A stretch of DNA of 64,000 nt from Branchipolynoe longqiensis (lineage: Eukaryota > Annelida > Polychaeta > Phyllodocida > Polynoidae): contig CM059194.1 of NCBI GenBank assembly GCA_030323885.1, forward strand, positions 2,047,889 to 2,111,888, in the 5' to 3' direction. Below the pieces are notes generated by a model, which had not been told where the DNA came from, made no database searches, and saw only the letters and a list, made by a program, of their open reading frames with translations. Shown here piece by piece: positions 10,385-22,292 of the stretch (its first letter is position 1; the number at the start of each line of letters is the position of its first letter). The translations under genes and the position numbers were made by a program.

Positions 10385-10920
10385 AGATGAAAAGAGAGCG
10401 AAAGAAAGAAAGGGAGAGGGAGAAAGAGGGAGAGAGAGAAAGAGAGTGAAAGAGAAAGAAAGAGGGAGATGCAGAGAGACAGAGAGAGAGGCAGAGGGAG
10501 AAAGAGAGTGAGGGAGAGAAAGAGAGAACGAGAGAAAGAAAGAGAGAGAAAGAGAGGGAGAAAGAGAAAGAACGAGAGAGAAAGGGAGAAAGAGCAAGCT
10601 AGAAAGGGAGAAGCAGAGAGAACGGGAGAGAAAGAGAGATACAGAGGGAGAGAAAGAGGGACAGAGACGGTGAGAGAGAGGAGAGAGAAATAGATGACAA
10701 GAGGGAGATGGATTAAGGGACAGACAGAGAAGGAGCGAAAGAGAAGAGAGTGAAAGAGAGAGGAAGAGAGAAAAGGAGAGAAAAAGAGTGAAAAAGAAAG
10801 AGAGAAAGAGTGAAAGAGAAATAAATAAAGGGAGAGAAATAGAGCAAAAGAGAGAGAAAGAGAAAGAAAGAGAAAGAAAGAGAGAGAAAGAGAGAGAAAG
10901 AGAGAGAAAGAGAGAGACTG
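10385..10920 (+). repeat. Polypurine GA-rich tract (~535 bp)
   Basis: Almost pure A/G on the + strand, built of GAGAGAAAGAGAG-type units. Such mirror-like purine tracts can form triplex (H-DNA); that is inference. Glu/Lys/Arg frames on + and Ser/Leu/Phe frames on - are compositional artefacts. Confidence 0.9.
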
Positions 10921-11145
10921 TGTGGTTGTCTGAGAGTGGCGAGTGGAGGCCCGAGGCTGACCCCGACGCCTGTCAGGGCGTGGACAGAGTAAGTAGTGGC
11001 ACGGCTTCCGTCCTTATTCAGCCTTACTGTGTGTAAAATAATCCCCCGAAAGAAACGCACAAGAGCAGTGCATCGGCCAGCTTACCTAATGCAAGTAAGA
11101 GCCAGCATTCATCATCCTCCATAAAGGTCACCGTGACACAGCCTC

Positions 11146-11795
11146 ATGATGCCCAATGCTAACATAGTCGCGCTGGGATGTGATGCCCAGCTCTAATTAA
11201 GCCGATAGTCGTCTTAGAACCTACATGATGCCCAGCTCTAACTGGGCCCATAATCGCGATAGAACCTGATGCCCAGGTCTAACTAGGCCGATAGTCGTCT
11301 TAGAACCTGCATGATAGTTCTGATAGGACCTGATGCCCAGTTCTAACTAGGCCGATCATCGCCTGCATGATTGTTCTGATAGGACCTGATGCCCAGCTCT
11401 AACTGGGCCGATAGTCATCTTAGAACCTGCATGATAGTTCTGATAGGACGTGATGGCCAGTTCTAACTAGGCCGATAGTCGCCTTAGAACCTGCATGATG
11501 CCCAGCTCTAACTAGGCCGATAGTCATCTTAGAACCTGCATGATAGTTCTGATAGGACCTGATGCCCAGTTCTAACTAGGCCGATCGTCGCCTGCATGAT
11601 AGTTCTGATAGGACCTGATGCCCAGCTCTAACTAGGTTGATAGTCATGATAGGACCTGATGCCCAGTTCTAACTAGGCTGATAGTCGTGAGAGGACCTGA
11701 TGCCCAGCTAACCTGGGCCGACAGTCCCAATAGGACATTATACTCAGCTCTAACTAGGTAGACAGTGCTGATAAGACCTGTATGACTAACTAAAA
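11146..11795 (+). repeat. GATGCCCAG tandem array
   Basis: About twelve imperfect units built from CTGATGCCCAGCTCTAACTA, GGCCGATAGTCGTCTTAGAA and CCTGCATGATAGTTCTGATA. Unit length alternates because some units lack the middle module. Confidence 0.85.
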
Positions 11796-11831
11796 TTGGG
11801 CTTCCCTTTATGACCTATTACCAACAAAAAT

Positions 11832-12175
11832 ATAAAGCTGCAGTCCGATGAGAGCAGCAACTTTTTGAAACCAAAATACCTACCTAGATTTAATCTTACA
11901 TATCCAACTTTGATAGTGGCACACTTTTCAAACATTTATTGCTGCATACAAATTAATGCTAAGTCATTTAAATAAACCCAATCACTGTTTAAGCTTATTT
12001 TGTCAGTAATTTCACAAGGATAGAAACATTAATTTTGCATGATTTTACCTCAAATCTCAACCAACGTTTTCCACATCTAATCAAAGTGACTTCAAAGTGA
12101 CTTCAAAGTGACTTCAAAGTGACTTCAAACTAAAATAAGGCAGGTAATAAAAACCAACCTTATATATATATCTCT
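11832..12175 (-). mobile_element. TTAA-flanked MITE family, diverged copy
   Basis: Starts with AAAGCTGCAGTCCGATGAG and shares CTAGATTTAATCTTACATAT and other blocks with the family best seen at 30639-30993. It contains a 13-bp AGTGACTTCAAAG array (four units, about 12087-12128). The far end is unclear. Confidence 0.5.
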
Positions 12176-12394
12176 AAAACTTGATAGAAAGTCTAAACCA
12201 TCGGACTGGTAACTAATTTATTTAAATATAACCTGCATAATTAGTCTGAACTTGATACACCTGGGCTTGAGGGCTGCTGAATTAAAATTGTTAATACTTC
12301 AGTATGTCAGATGGCATGAACCAGTTAACAGATTTTGGATGAGTGTAGTAGTATCACTGACCTTTAGGGCAATGGACGACATGGATATATATGC

Positions 12395-12610
12395 CTAGAT
12401 AGGGTGATTGTAACAGGCAACCCAGGTAGTGTAATGGTTACTTTACTTGTCGCGGAATGTTGTCGATTTGAAACCTGCTTTAGGCACAACATTTCCCATT
12501 TTCATCACCTGCGTTACACTGGTGTGATGACCAGACATCTGTAAAGATATGCACCAGATGGTTGTCGGACCCATTGTGTGTATGTATATGTAAGTGTATT
12601 GACTATATGT
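12395..12610 (+). mobile_element. SINE family B
   Basis: TAGGGTGATTGTAACAGGCA, ACCCAGGTAGTGTAATGGTT, TTGTCGATTTGAAACC, ACATTTCCCATTTTCATCAC and GGTGTGATGACCAGACATCT match the other family B copies. The LINE at 12626 inserted at or just beyond its 3' end. Confidence 0.65.
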
Positions 12611-12625
12611 ATGTAATTGTAAGCA

Positions 12626-14716
12626 GGTTGTATATAACACAGCTAAAACTTATCTCGGCAAGCCAGACAGAAAACATCAGGACTGGTTCGACCCCAACAA
12701 TCAGGAGCTACAGAATCTTATGAGCAGAAGAGACCAAGCCCACCAGAGAGTGTTGCAGACCAGGAACACTAGATCCACCACTGCAGCATACAAAGATGCC
12801 TGCAGATTGCTACAAAAATGCACCCGTGCATTGAAGTCAGACTGGTGGGAAATGAAGGCAGAGGAGCTGCAGAGAGCTGCAGACAGAAACAACATGAAGG
12901 GCTTCTACAGCGGACTGAAGGAAGTGTGGGGACCCGTGAAGAAGGGAGCTGTTCACCTGAAATCAACAGATGGAATGGAGACCTTTTCCAACAGCAAGAG
13001 AGTTGTGGCAAGATGGAGCGAACACTTCCAGAAGCTACTCAACGTCCCTGGCGACATATATCACGAAGCTCTGAACAACATCCAGCAGCGCATTAACAAA
13101 ACATGCCTCGATGAGATTCCAACCATGGATGAGATGGCTAGAGAAATCGCCAGCCTGAAAGATGGCAAAGCACCTGGGGGTGATGGAATTCCTGCCGAGG
13201 TATGGAGACAATCTGCTCAACAGACTGCACCAACTAATCACCAATGCCTGGGAGGAGGGTTCTGTACCCCAAGCATGGAAGGATGCCAGCATTGTAACCA
13301 TCTACAAGAAAGGTGATCGAACAGATTGTGGGAACTATAGAGGAATCTCTCTTCTTTCCATAGCAGGGAAGATCTTCGCCAGGATCCTACTCAACAGACT
13401 ATCTATTCACATAACACCTGGTGTAGTTCCGGAGTCACAGTGTGGCTTCAGAGGTAACCGGATCACTGTGGATATGATATTTTGTCTCCGACAGCTACAA
13501 GAAAAGTGCATTGAGCAGGACCGACCACTGTACATGGTATTTGTCGATTTCACTAAGGCATTTGATACAGTCGGGAGGACCTGGCTATGGCAGCTACTAA
13601 GGAAGTATGGATGCCCAGAGAAGTTCACAACTATGATCGAGGCTCTACATACAGGAATGATGGCGAATGTTAGTGCTGGAGGGGAAGTCTCGGAATCGTT
13701 TGGGGTTACCAATGGGGTCAAGCAAGGTTGTGTACTGGCCCCCATGCTCTTCTCCATCTTCCTATCAGCAATGCTAGACGAGGCTTTCCGAGACATGGGG
13801 GATGGCATCTATATACAGTCCAGACAGAGCGCTGACCTATTCAATGTCGCACACTTCAGAGTGAAGACCAAGACTACTCAGATACTGGTGAGAGAGCTAC
13901 TATTCGCAGATGACAGTGCACTGGTTGCCCACTCTGCTGAAGAGACCCAGAAAATAGTGGACGCTTTCTCCGATGCATCAAAGAAGTTTGGCCTGAAAAT
14001 TAACATCAAGAAGACGGAGGTGCTGTACCAACCCAACTCTACAAGAACCCGAGAGGAGGAGATCATGGTTGACGGAAACAAGCTGAACTCTGTTCCGGAA
14101 TTCACCTATCTCGGAAGCACTATATCAAGTGATGGACGCATTGATGCTGAGATACAGAGGAGGATGGCCAAGGCTAGCGCATCTTTCGGCCGACTACGCC
14201 AGAGACTCTGGAACAACCACCATGTGTCCATTCGGGTCAAAGGTAAGATCTACCGCGCAATCGTGCTATCCACCCTACTATACGGAGCCGAGGCCTGGAC
14301 AGCGTACAGACAGCAGGTGAAAAAGCTGCATGCCTTCATGATGCGACATCTGCGTTCAATCATGAGGCTAACCTGGAAGGACAAAGTGACGAATAAGGAA
14401 ATACTCGAACGGATGGGGCTGCCCTCTATGGAAGATCTTCTGATCAAAAAGAATCTCCGGTGGACTGGACACCTCATGAGGATGTCATCAGACAGGCTAC
14501 CAAAGCAGATCCTCTATTCTCAACTGTCTTCTGGCTACAGAAAGAGAGGGCGCCCCCGTCTCCGGTTCAAAGATACCATCAAGAGAAACCTGAAGCTGAG
14601 AGACATTAAGACCGACTCATGGACGCAACTCTCACAGCAGAGAGCTAAATGGAGAGTGGCAGTCAAGTAATGAAAGCAGTCTTTGTCGCATCGCGACCGA
14701 CAGCATGATGATGATG
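12626..14716 (+). mobile_element. RTE-like LINE, 5'-truncated, with target-site duplication
   Basis: A 2.09-kb insertion flanked by the perfect 15-bp duplication ATGTAATTGTAAGCA at 12611-12625 and 14717-14731. It starts in the linker before the reverse transcriptase (coding sequence from about 12642) and ends with ACCGACAGCATGATGATGAT, a GAT-repeat tail. The endonuclease domain is missing. Other fragments of the same family lie at 14988-15070, 39035-39170 and 40180-41082. Confidence 0.9.
12642..14670 (+). pseudogene. RTE-like reverse transcriptase with one frameshift
   Basis: In two frames: 12642-13205, then the long frame closing at 14670, joined by a single small deletion near 13203-13206 (GIPAEVW runs into GDNLLNRLHQL). 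Reverse-transcriptase boxes in the second frame (502 residues counted from 13162) are FVDFTKAFD near residue 127, GVKQGCVLAP near 185, FADDS near 248 (catalytic aspartates intact) and FTYLGSTISSDG near 315. The C-terminal region has LLYGAEAWT, RHLRSIMRLTWKDKVTNKEI and KRGRPRLRFKDT. Its role would be target-primed reverse transcription. The N-terminal endonuclease is lost and the frameshift disables it, so it is a dead copy despite the long open frame. Confidence 0.85.
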
Positions 14717-14987
14717 ATGTAATTGTAAGCATTTAGCAACTTGACAGAACCGAAGGCTAAGGGAGCAAACCCTAAACCGAAAACCATGTCACTGTGGCAG
14801 CATTACGGGCGGTTGATGTATGGAACTCCCAACATCTCCCGACCAGCCACTGCAGAGACAAATAGTTTTGCGCCTGTCTGGACATGTTCTTGCCGGTGTG
14901 AAACCTCTATTTGCTCCCCCAGAGAGTGCTGCTGGTACCTTGCAAAAGCCAGCAGCACTTCACCACTTTTGCAGGCAGCTTTCATGA

Positions 14988-15070
14988 AATGTTAAATGGA
15001 GAGTGGCAGTCAAGTAATGAAAGCAGTCTTTGTCGTATCGCGACCGACAGCATCATGATGATGATGATAC
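14988..15070 (+). mobile_element. Very short 3' fragment of the same LINE
   Basis: TAAATGGAGAGTGGCAGTCA, AGTAATGAAAGCAGTCTTTG and the ACCGACAGCATCATGATGAT tail repeat the last ~75 bp of the 12.6-kb LINE only 270 bp downstream. Confidence 0.8.
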
Positions 15071-15182
15071 ATAAACCATTTAATAGACTTAGAATTCCAG
15101 GCGAACGAGTGTAGTAGTCTGCAGACCTCTCATTCAAGGAGCCACATAGACATGGAGAGGCATGTCGACATGGTGAAGGTGA

Positions 15183-15445
15183 TAGAACAGGGAGTTTATG
15201 TAGGTAGTGTAATGGTTAGCATGCTAGACCTGGAATGGCAATGACTGTGGGTTTGAAACAAGTTCTAGGTGCGATATTTCCGATTGACATATATCTATCA
15301 AGTTCTCCAGTGCGAGTGAACATGGGAGCACGTCTGTTACACCCCCATTACACCAAACTAGTTCTCAAAGCATCCGACCCCATTCTAAAACGGGGTAGAA
15401 TGTGGCTGCCAGAAACGTTGAACATACTCAAAGTTCTAGAGCACC
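15183..15445 (+). mobile_element. SINE family B
   Basis: GTAGGTAGTGTAATGGTTAG, GGGTTTGAAACAAG, GGTGCGATATTTCCGA, then CATTACACCAAACTAG. The 3' half is diverged from other copies. Confidence 0.55.
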
Positions 15446-17120
15446 CTTCCATCCTTGCCCATCCATGCAGTTCATAAACAGTTAGTAAAATATTGCTACT
15501 ACCTACATTACGTTCGCACACAATTTGAGCCCGTTCAGCAACATTTTCAAGGATGTACTAAGAACTACTTTGGTGTGATGGGGGTAGTAGGAACGGATGC
15601 GACTGGTGGAACCACCACTGGTCAGAGTGCAGTGGTCAGGATGCACAGAGTAGAAACAAAGCATCAATAATAACAATAATAATAGAATTCCCTTCCGCGC
15701 CTTTATATTCACATAATAATTATACATCACATATATATATATGCATACTCTATTCCTGTGAACTTTGACTCACACTCTTCTCCACTCATTACTAAGGCAT
15801 CGGCTTCACTCCACCGGTTGACCTTTCAATGCTCACCTGCCAGGGCTTAGCTGTTGGCAGCGTCAAAGACTGGAGAATGCGAGTAAGACTGCCAATGCAC
15901 TTTAATTAAATGGAAGCCACACATGATTCGGTTGAGCAAAACACACACCAGAGAAGTTGCTATTATTACAGTTGCTATATTTCCAGAAACAGTTGACAGT
16001 TAGAGGGACAGGAGGTCAATCATGTGTTAGTTAAGCCACCCCCCCCCCCCCCCCCCCCCCCCTCAATCCCCCTTTCGCCGGACCGGAAGTGGAGGAGGAG
16101 TGACTCTAGGGAGGAGGGGAGGTGGCGTCGACACAGGACGGCAGGGGGCGCCATCGGCCTAGGCACGAGACGCGGTGTGGGGGGGGGGGGTAAGGGATGA
16201 GTCTAGGAAAGAGAGACTGGGGGAGGGGGGGGCACTCTTCACCGGCCGCGAATCAAACGCAATGTGAGCATTACGACCAGTTGTGACGCTATAGCATTCG
16301 GCAATAATAGGTGCCGTTAAATTGATGCAGCATCACATTCTTTAATAAGTGCATAACTATATATGTTTGATATATATAGAATCAATTCTAAGGAAGTATT
16401 TTTGTTTCTCGACAATTTTCCACCTTTATTAGACTTTGAAACTTTTAGAGGAATAACAATTGTGGATACAATCTGAAAAATAAAAGCAACAGCAACAAAT
16501 ACTAGCCTACTGTGGCAGGCTGCATACGGCTGCTTCCCCCTGGCCTGTATTATATGAAGGCGCACACGGAATAATGACAACACTTCAGAAATGTGTGCTT
16601 TCCATGTTTATTCCATATCACCGCCCACAGCGTTATCACAGAACCAAGTGACCCAGTCCCTCCCCAGCCAGGTCGCAGCTAACCCCTCACGCTAGGGGGA
16701 GCTGCTAGCTGGACGCAGTAGAGGCAGTCCACCCGGGTACCCGCCCACCCGCTAGCATGCTGCCACCTGGTGCAGAAGAACTGCAACGGTAGACGGCATA
16801 GTCTCTGCTGCCACCGCGTGGTGGTGGAACTCATGTTAGGACTACTGCGTTACCAACTGATTCAGCAGCCAATCTCAACTTCTCATATCAGGAACCCCCC
16901 CCCCTCCCCCTAGGCCCTCCCCCCTCCCAACCCTTTTCATCTTTAAACATGGCGGGTAATTGCTGTAGTTCAACGTCTTACCAAAGCATGGTTAGTCTTT
17001 GGTGTTATTGTCGGAAGCAGCGTCTGTTTTTGCTGGGTCGGCTGGACTGACTCTGCGAGGAATATGTGTATGTGAGTGGTGATTGATTGATTGATTGTTT
17101 AGCATTCTACATTCTAACCA
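15446..17120. other. No recognised gene; homopolymer C run
   Basis: About 1.7 kb without a supported feature. A 24-base C run lies at 16039-16062 and a G-rich stretch at 16170-16235. The 16500-16860 segment is GC-richer and has TGGAATAAACATGG on its minus strand, which might be part of an LTR, but I found no partner. Confidence 0.4.
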
Positions 17121-17124
17121 CTGA

Positions 17125-17320
17125 TAACCCCGTCTGAATTCACTTCGCCACCGACTCATGACAGAACGCACTCATGGCGGCTTAATAGTGCTGCACCGCT
17201 GGGATACCAATTCAGCTGCACCATGACCTGATGACCCACCCAGGGACACTATCCAGTTCCTTTCATTATCCTACTCCTAGCAATACCAATAACCTTATAT
17301 GTTGCCAGGACGTAAAACTC
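17125..17320 (-). mobile_element. SINE family A, decayed fragment
   Basis: ACGCACTCATGGCGGCTTAA, TAGTGCTGCACCGCTGGGAT and CACCATGACCTGATGACCCA are in minus orientation, followed by a plus-oriented scrap ATGTTGCCAGGACGTAAAAC near 17297. It may be two fragments. Confidence 0.55.
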
Positions 17321-17570
17321 CAACAAGCATCCAACACTATCCCAGCCTACCTGTCTGTGTGGCTCCTTGCCAAAGAGGTCAGTGCAGACCGCTACAACAG
17401 CGACATGCGTCAATTCACTGTACAGGTTCCATTCTGAAAGCGGCTCCAGCTTTCTTGCCGAGAGAATAAGACCAACACATATGTAGGCAGCCAGTTCAAC
17501 TCTACAGTGGGATCACAAGAACAGCTCCCGCAATAGCCATGAACACTAAACTATTGGTTTTGCGCATATA

Positions 17571-17906
17571 CAGTATAACCCCATTAAACCAAGCTCGGTT
17601 AAACCAAACGATCGGTTAATCAAAACTTTTGTCAGCGGCCCATCAAAATACTACCATTTATCCTATAAAAAAGTTGGTTAAACCTAAGTCGGTTAATCCA
17701 AATTATCGGTTAATCCAAATAAAATTGTCGGAACCCAGGCCACTTCCGGGTATGGTTAAACCAAACTTTAATGTGGTTATAAGGTCATCTGAGACCCCAC
17801 CAACTTTTTTATATGATAAATGGTAGTATTTTGCCGGGCTGTCAACAAAAGTTTTGATTAACCGATCGTTTGGTTTAACCGAGCTTGGTTTAATGGGGTT
17901 ATACTG
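17571..17906. mobile_element. pogo/mariner-like MITE with ~110-bp TIRs
   Basis: The ends are CAGTATAACCCCATTAAACC and its inverse, with about 110 bp of inverted repeat at each end and a TA duplication (17569-17570 and 17907-17908). The terminus and TA target fit the Tc1/mariner-pogo superfamily. The 336-bp element has no coding sequence, so it would depend on a transposase from elsewhere. A related end piece (GGTTTGACTGGGTTTGACTG) lies at 18010-18090. Confidence 0.8.
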
Positions 17907-18211
17907 TATATACATCAAAAACAATAATCAAAGTGTCCACATACATTGCATATTACATTCATAATGCACCCACGTTTTTTGCCAAAGCCAAGTCAAAGTC
18001 GAAGCCAAAGCTTGGTTAAACCAATGATCAGTTAATCCAAACAAATTTCTAGGGTCCCCTCAAGTTTGGTTTGACTGGGTTTGACTGTAACATGAGAGGA
18101 CAGCCACCAGAAGACAGTCCGACAGGGCACTTTCGGGCGCTGACACCACAAGTATGCCAGACGAAGAGCCAGGTTAACAATGTGAAACGTTGCAGCAACG
18201 GTCGTCTCGTT

Positions 18212-18720
18212 GCCGGTGTCGCAGTTTCAACGCCCGGTCAGTTTCAGCGCCCGGTCAGTTTCATGCGCATGCGTCAAAATCTAACATCATCGTCACTAAC
18301 CTTATAAATTTAATATAATGTTTTTGGTAAAGATGTTTTCTACATGTGTACAAAGCGATTTGTTTCTAGGTGGTGTGGTTTTAGAGATATATCACTTTTC
18401 CTGTATTTTCTGTATGAAGATTGCTAGCGACCATTGACAATGCCTTGAGTTTGACGGTATGCGCAGTGCAAAACCTTAGTTTTATTCAAAATTAATACAA
18501 ATCAAGAACCCTAACCTTATAAATTTAATACAGTCTTTTTGGTAAAGATGTTTTCTATATGTGTACCAAGCGATTTGTTAATAGGTGGTGTAGTTTTAGA
18601 GATATTTCACTTTTGCTGTATTTTCTGTATGAAGATTGCTCACGACCATTGACAATGCCTTGAGTTTGAGTCTATATGGGCCATTGAAACTGACCGGGCC
18701 TTGAAACTGCGACACCGGTG
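18212..18720. mobile_element. Palindrome-armed element with ~206-bp tandem core, copy 1
   Basis: The arms CCGGTGTCGCAGTTTCAA and CGGTCAGTTTCA (left, 18212-18263) face their reverse complement (right, 18679-18720). Between them are two copies of the same ~206-bp unit seen at 795-1582. No open frame. The core is shared with 63060-63561 but the arms are different. Confidence 0.6.
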
Positions 18721-19182
18721 TCGCGGTTTGAAATCTCCGCTGGTTTAAAACCTACACTTTCGCCCTGCGTGTTTATAGGATTTTGTTTATTTCCTACCTG
18801 TAGGAGGGGGGGGGTATTTTAATTGTTTTATATATCTCGGAGAGGCGGGCGTACTTCTTTTTTTTTTTATCAGGGAGGCATTGTAGTGAATATTTGGTTG
18901 AAAATCACTTTATGCGCCCGCCATTTTGCGACACTGGAGTCGCGGGTTGATCGCGATGTTTTGCGGCACAAAAAACAAGCTGGAGGCTGATGATGAACTA
19001 GTCATAATGTTGATGGTTTTGTTCTACAAACATACCCTAATTTCAATATATTTGACAACATAAACTGTCTTAATCTTAACATAAACTATCTTACTCGACG
19101 GTCTTAATCTACCAGAAATGCCGTTTGATTTTGACGATTGTGCATGGCGAAAGTGTAGGTTTAAAACGGCGATACCGGCACT
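18711..19182. mobile_element. Second, nested TIR element
   Basis: GGTTTAAAACCTACACTTTCGCC at 18742-18764 is the inverse of the segment at 19147-19168, and both are preceded or followed by CCGGTGTCGC / CCGGTATCGC-type ends. The left end overlaps the right arm of the previous element, which suggests nesting or related terminal motifs. The interior (T-run, G-run, ATTTTGCGACACTGGAG) is non-coding. Confidence 0.45.
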
Positions 19183-19292
19183 CTGCACCACAGCCAGTTA
19201 GAGATGGAGATGGCAACAAATTGCAACATCCGCTTCACTTATGTCCCGTCCGCTGACCAACTTACCACCGGGACTATTTACGGACGATTGAA

Positions 19293-19715
19293 GTGAAGCA
19301 CACCCAACCATTTTGCATACATTAAGGACACCACCTGCGCTGGAGTTGAGTGACAGGTGCCCCCTCTTGGGCGCCACCCCTCCCAGGCTGCAGAGGTGTC
19401 TGATTGGCTGGCTGTGTGAGCCCCGTCACCCTTGAACTCCTTGCACTTGCTGGACACAGATCCACTCACTCTAGAGATACCAAAGGAAGCAGTTCACCTC
19501 ATAGCTGTGCATAACACCCATAGACTTATGTTCAATGGGCTGTAGGCACTGATTTTGACTGAACAAGCAGAAGCTATGTGGGTCTGTGTAGCAGGTTGTA
19601 AGTGAGTCAGGGTGACAGGTCACTAGTAGGTGAACAAGTGTTGTAGCAATAAAGCTCAACCTTATCACTGTCAATCTTGCATGACTTGTCTCCCTTTCTT
19701 TCTTATGAGTTGTCT
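19293..19715 (+). mobile_element. Solo-LTR family, truncated copy
   Basis: Shares AAGCACACCCAACC, GGACACCACCTGC, GATTGGCTGGCTGTGTGAGC, ATGGGCTGTAGGCACTGAT, CAATAAAGCTCAAC and TGTCAATCTTGCATGACTTG with the LTR at 22293-23165 in the same orientation. Its 5' part and end are missing. Confidence 0.65.
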
Positions 19716-19825
19716 TTTGGTATTTAGTGGGGGGAGACTGGCAGACAATTGCCAGGATCCTCCTGATAGTAGTGAGTACAAGATGAGTAACTGGAGACGG
19801 CCAAACAAACAGTTATTCTTCAAGG

Positions 19826-20024
19826 CGCTCGGCATTATTGGGATAGGGCAAGGACTAGTTGGCTCAGTGTCAGGATAATGTGCCAGGCCATGGTGCTGGT
19901 GGCCTGTTCTCCCAGTGGGGCAGCACTATAAAGCTGCCATGAGCGCGCACTGTCACAAGTCGGCACCCGTCCTGATAGGACCATAGATGTTGGCAGGACG
20001 TAACACTCCAACACCCAACCAACA
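19826..20024 (+). mobile_element. SINE family A, headless
   Basis: Begins at GCGCTCGGCATTATTGGGAT and continues through the body (GGGGCAGCACTATAAAGCTG, ACAAGTCGGCACCCGTCCTG) to CAACACCCAACCAAC. Confidence 0.75.
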
Positions 20025-20754
20025 TGGCGTCTGGTTCGTGGAAGCTGCAGTGAGTCCCTAAATGTGATTCTAGTGTTCGGCTTTGCCAATGCTCGATGTC
20101 AATTAGGACGCAGCCTGCGGCTATTCATTTCCGGTGTACTTCCGAGTTCCCCTCCGTGAAGATAAGGATTAGAGTAATTAGACACCCAGTCTAGAGCCTA
20201 TTTGGATATCTATATATCCACATATATATCCTTGTATACATATATGTATATGTAACTTTTCACAGCAAGTGATCTATACAACTCTGAGGAATGAGTACCA
20301 AGAACTGCCGGTGGCGGCGCCACCGTAGGCAAATGAGTGCCGCAGTGAATAAATCTGGGTCTGTTAGTGGACAATAACGGATCATAATAATAAAAAGAAA
20401 TACCTCATACCGATGATTTTATACACGTATATAAATATACTAACTTTATACATAATTACTTGGATAAATGGCTGTGTCTGTCCGACTCCATCTTGATTCT
20501 TTAGCTTTTGTTGTGATTAACCCAATTTGAAGACTCTACCGACATTTATTTATTTTAATTACGAAAGCCAAGGATTAATTTTGTCAAAGTGAATTAATCG
20601 GAGCTTAGGAGATCATTGCGATCACGGACGTGTCTAAATTAATAATAATAACAATAGTAATTATCGTCCAAGTCCATGTAACTATGGAAATAAAATCCAG
20701 CACTCGCTGATGACATAGTGACCCACTTACAAAGCCAGAATATTAAGTTGGTTG
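20025..20754. other. No recognised feature
   Basis: AT-rich sequence with short ATATAT stretches around 20210-20250 and 20430-20460. I see no gene or repeat unit. Confidence 0.4.
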
Positions 20755-21040
20755 TTGGAGTTTTAAATCTTGGAAATATCGAAGGCCATATCACCACAGG
20801 CACCGACTTGTGACAGTGCACGCTCATGACAACTTTATAGTGTACCCCACTTGGAGACCGGGCTGCCAGCACCATGACCAGATATCCCACTCAGTCATAT
20901 TATCCTGACACTGAGCCGACCAGTTCTTTACCTATCCTAATAATTCCGAGCGCCTGGCTAGGAAGTGACAAGTATCAATTTTTAGGTAATTGGTTTGACT
21001 CGACCAGGATTCAAATCCATACGTTCGAATCCCACAATCT
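20755..21040 (-). mobile_element. SINE family A
   Basis: Reverse-oriented body: CGACTTGTGACAGTGCACGC, ACTTTATAGTGTACCCCACT, CACTCAGTCATATTATCCTG, TGACAAGTATCAATTTTTAG and a head ending in ACGTTCGAATCCCAC. Confidence 0.8.
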
Positions 21041-21234
21041 ACCAAAATGGGAGACGGATGCTCAACTCAAGAATACAAGCATTGATGCAATATATTTAGC
21101 GCGTTAGATTGCATATTCATGCGGTTATGTCCATGGCTCAGACTTCTGATCCTTGTTCTAATGGTTGTCATGGAGACAAGGGGCTGTGGGAGTAACTATG
21201 GAAGAGCTACTCTTGTGGCGCGTAGCTGACTGTG

Positions 21235-21865
21235 CAGCACACTCTGAGAAAAGGTCTTATAGAGAGGTTGCACCACCAACTGCCCTCTGATGGCAGTGTC
21301 AAGAACTAATGTTGTGGGTCGCAGCTCACTGTGCTGCATGCTCTGTGGAAAAGGTCTTATAGAGGATTTCCACTACCAACCCGCCCTCTGGTAGCAATGG
21401 AAGAACCAATGTGGGTAGCACCTCACTGTGCAGCATGTGGAAACGGTCTTATAGCGGATTTCCACTACCAACCCGCCCTCTGATAGCAATGGAAGAACCA
21501 ATGTGGGTAGCACCTCACTGTGCAGCATGTGGAAAAGGTATTAATTATAGAGGATTTCCACTAACCAACCCGCCCTCTGATAGCAATGAAAGAACCAATG
21601 TGGGTAGCACCTCAATGTGCAGCATGTGGAAACGGCTTATAGAGGATTTCCACTACCAACCCGCCCTCTGGTAGCAATGGAAGAACCAATGTGGGTAGCA
21701 CCTCACTGTGCAGCATGTGGAAAAGGTCTTATAGAGGATTTCCACTACCATCTAACGCTGTGATGGCAGTGGACCTAACTAACAGTGTCGATAGCAGTTG
21801 AATGCAGGATTTCTTTCCTACCCTGTGAGAATGCTCTTATAGAGGATTTCCAGCACTAACACACC
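21235..21865 (+). repeat. ~95-bp tandem array
   Basis: Six to seven units of GGTCTTATAGAGGATTTCCA, CTACCAACCCGCCCTCTGAT and AACCAATGTGGGTAGCACCT. The AACCAATGTGG starts fall near 21402, 21496, 21593 and 21686. Outer units are more diverged. Confidence 0.85.
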
Positions 21866-22074
21866 TTCATAAGGCAGCATCAAGTGATTTGCAGGAAAAC
21901 ATCTATAATGGAGTTACAATAAGGAGCCAAGCTATCCCTGAAGCATAGACCACACACTTCACTCTGAAATAGAAACAGAAGGAACACAGACACAAAGCAG
22001 CAGCTGCAGTAATCGATGTTCTCAGAAGTTTCAAATTAGCGGCTTTGTGTTCCACATCAGATCCTGAGTGAAGG

Positions 22075-22292
22075 CCTCATGTCTGTAATCATTGATTTGA
22101 AGAATGTTTGAGCGGGTTCCAAATTAGTTTGCCAGGGGATCATCAATAATGTTATGGATTCGCTTCTAGGATCGGATACCGGTATTCCCCACATCCTACA
22201 TGACATTCAGTCATACTGCTGCTACCCCCTAGTGGGACGGAAGGGGTTGATCTGAAGAATTTGTGGGTGGTGTGCAAATTAGTTTGCCATGG
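22075..22292 (+). repeat. ~155-bp tandem array, part before the LTR
   Basis: Units contain CCAAATTAGTTTGCCAGG, GATCATCAATAATGTTATGG, TATTCCCCACATCCTACATG and a CCCCCTAGTGGGA block. The array continues at 23166. Confidence 0.8.
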
